Part shown: positions 4,207-5,369 of the stretch, piece by piece
Numbering within the stretch: position 1 is the stretch's first letter
How the letters are laid out: the number at the start of each line of letters is the position of its first letter
Assembly: GCA_030589225.1 (NCBI GenBank)
Contig: JAUUWD010000145.1
Coordinates: 1 to 5,369, forward strand
Length of the DNA stretch: 5,369 bases
Direction of reading: 5' to 3'
Origin: Desulfobacteraceae bacterium
Lineage (GTDB): Bacteria > Desulfobacterota > DSM-4660 > Desulfatiglandales > Desulfatiglandaceae
Notes under the pieces: model-generated
What the model saw: the letters and a program-made list of their open reading frames with translations, nothing else
Database searches by the model: none
Told to the model about the DNA's origin: nothing
Position numbers and translations under genes: made by a program

Positions 4207-5369
4207 ATGAAATATCTGTTTTCCCCTTACCGGATAAAAAACTGTGAGCTTAAGAACAGGATCGTGATGCCGGGCCTGGCCTCTTTCTTATTAGAAAATG
4301 ACGGATCTATCACGGACCGTACCATTGAGCATTATCGGCTCCGGGCTGCTGGTGGACCGGCTATGGTCATTATGGAGGCATGTGCTGTTTCACCCGAAGG
4401 CATTGTATCACCCCATCAGGCAAGGATATACGATGAACGATTCCTGGAGGGACTATCGAAAATCGCTCAAGCCATGAAATCGGAGGGAGCGATTCCTGCC
4501 ATTCAAATCCATCACAGTGGCAGGCAGACATCGGCCAGAGTGATCAATCAAAAGCCTGTGGCCCCCTCCCCTCTTCCCTGTCCCACCATTCGGGGAGATG
4601 TGGACCCGCTTACGATTAGCGGTATCCAGGAACTGGTCAAAAAATTCGGAGATGCTGCTGAAAGGGCCGTTGAAGCTGGCTTTGAATTGATAGAGATGCA
4701 TGGCGCTCATGGGTATTTAATTAACCAATTTCTTTCGAGATTTTCCAATATCCGCGACGACAAATACGGTGGAGATTCGGTTGGCAGAACCCGGTTTGCC
4801 AGGGAGATTGTTCAAGAGATCAGGAATCGCATAGGCGAAGATTTTACACTGTCTTTCAAGATCAGCGCCCAGGAATTTGTGGAAGATGGCCTGACAGTGG
4901 ATGAGAGCATAGGGGTTCTGAGGATACTGGTTGATGCCGGCATTGATATTGTTCAGGTATCAGCAGGTAACGATGCTACCCCTGAATGGATTTGTCAGCC
5001 CATGTTCATGGATAAAGCCTGTCTGGCCGATTCGGCTGGGGCAATAAAAAAGGGACTGGGTATCCCTGTAATGGCCGTAGGGAGAATCAATGATCCTTTG
5101 ATCGCGGATGAGATCATAGAAAAGGGCAAAGCTGATCTTGTCTGTATTGGCATGGGATTGTTGGCAGAACCTGAAATGCCGAATAAGGCCAAAGCGGGAC
5201 ATTTGGATGATATAATGATTTGTATTGCCTGTAATACCTGCATGGAATCCATCTTCAGAAAAGGCCGCGTGGAATGCCTGGTCAACCCTATGCTGGGCCG
5301 CGAAAAAGAGATGGCCTTTTATCCGACCAGGAATCCCAAGAAGGTCATGGTGATAGGAGGTGGTCCGGG
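4207..5369 (+). CDS. NADH:flavin oxidoreductase, Old Yellow Enzyme/2,4-dienoyl-CoA reductase type (3' end outside window)
   Basis: The reading frame is open from ATG 4207 to the right edge, giving 387 complete codons of a protein that is normally about 640-680 residues. The N-terminal FMN TIM barrel begins LFSPYRIKN and NRIVMPGLAS. It shows HHSGRQ (102-107), the active-site HGAHGYL (165-171) with Tyr170 as likely proton donor, NQFLSRFSNIRDDKYGG (173-189), and IPVMAVGRI near 286-294. A 4Fe-4S motif follows: Cys339, Cys342, Cys345 and Cys357 (CX2CX2CX11C). The frame runs off inside KKVMVIGGGPG, the start of the FAD/NAD(P)H-binding domain. Such enzymes reduce activated C=C bonds of enoates or dienoyl-CoA, passing electrons NAD(P)H-FAD-FeS-FMN. 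GGAG and AGAAGG at 4192-4202 precede the start. It is transcribed divergently from the sixA block. The exact substrate is unknown; the nearby hbd gene makes an acyl-CoA or enoate plausible. Confidence 0.93.
   Translation, partial: MKYLFSPYRIKNCELKNRIVMPGLASFLLENDGSITDRTIEHYRLRAAGGPAMVIMEACAVSPEGIVSPHQARIYDERFLEGLSKIAQAMKSEGAIPAIQIHHSGRQTSARVINQKPVAPSPLPCPTIRGDVDPLTISGIQELVKKFGDAAERAVEAGFELIEMHGAHGYLINQFLSRFSNIRDDKYGGDSVGRTRFAREIVQEIRNRIGEDFTLSFKISAQEFVEDGLTVDESIGVLRILVDAGIDIVQVSAGNDATPEWICQPMFMDKACLADSAGAIKKGLGIPVMAVGRINDPLIADEIIEKGKADLVCIGMGLLAEPEMPNKAKAGHLDDIMICIACNTCMESIFRKGRVECLVNPMLGREKEMAFYPTRNPKKVMVIGGGP

Noticed and set aside
4453..5285. Minus-strand open frames inside the OYE/DCR-type gene
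   Set aside because: They are antisense to a continuous conserved frame with FMN-barrel and Fe-S motifs; their composition is not protein-like.
1..5369. CRISPR array, tRNA/rRNA genes, insertion sequence or prophage attachment site
   Set aside because: No regularly spaced repeats, cloverleaf-like sequence, transposase or integrase frame or terminal inverted repeats were seen.

Overview
The window looks like part of a moderate-GC anaerobic Desulfobacterota (deltaproteobacterial) chromosome. That is inferred from protein style and gene mix: a short-chain 3-hydroxyacyl-CoA dehydrogenase, a stand-alone NifU C-terminal-type Fe-S protein, a radical SAM protein related to spore photoproduct lyase in a non-spore-type context, a SixA-type phosphatase, and an Old Yellow Enzyme/2,4-dienoyl-CoA reductase-type flavin and Fe-S oxidoreductase. 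I could run no database search, so the taxonomic call is an impression.

Layout. Positions 1-156 are a left-edge intergenic stretch rich in alternating CCCGC/GCGGG arms, including a perfect 18-bp palindrome. Positions 157-3931 hold five genes on the minus strand. In transcription order these are a SixA-like histidine phosphatase (3931-3464), a ParB-N-domain protein (3429-2440), a SPL-like radical SAM protein (2440-1349), a NifU-like scaffold (1270-1043) and a 3-hydroxybutyryl-CoA dehydrogenase (1017-157). Spacings are 34 bp, a 1-base TAATG overlap, 78 bp and 25 bp. Positions 3932-4206 are a divergent regulatory region. From 4207 to the right edge a plus-strand OYE/DCR-type oxidoreductase is cut by the window end.

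How the genes may work together. The first three minus-strand genes form one tight block, with the ParB-like and SPL-like proteins translationally coupled. The SPL-like protein keeps the radical SAM cysteines and SPL-like flanking sequence. By eye it lacks the hydrogen-donor cysteine and one of the two tyrosines of the radical relay known in Bacillus SPL. A ParB-type nucleotide/DNA-binding domain paired with a diverged SPL-type radical enzyme, and no ParA, is the best candidate here for an undescribed system, possibly DNA-lesion or nucleic-acid modification chemistry. The NifU-like gene downstream could supply Fe-S clusters. The hbd gene and the divergent OYE gene fit acyl-CoA or enoyl metabolism and may be functionally separate from the ParB/SPL block.
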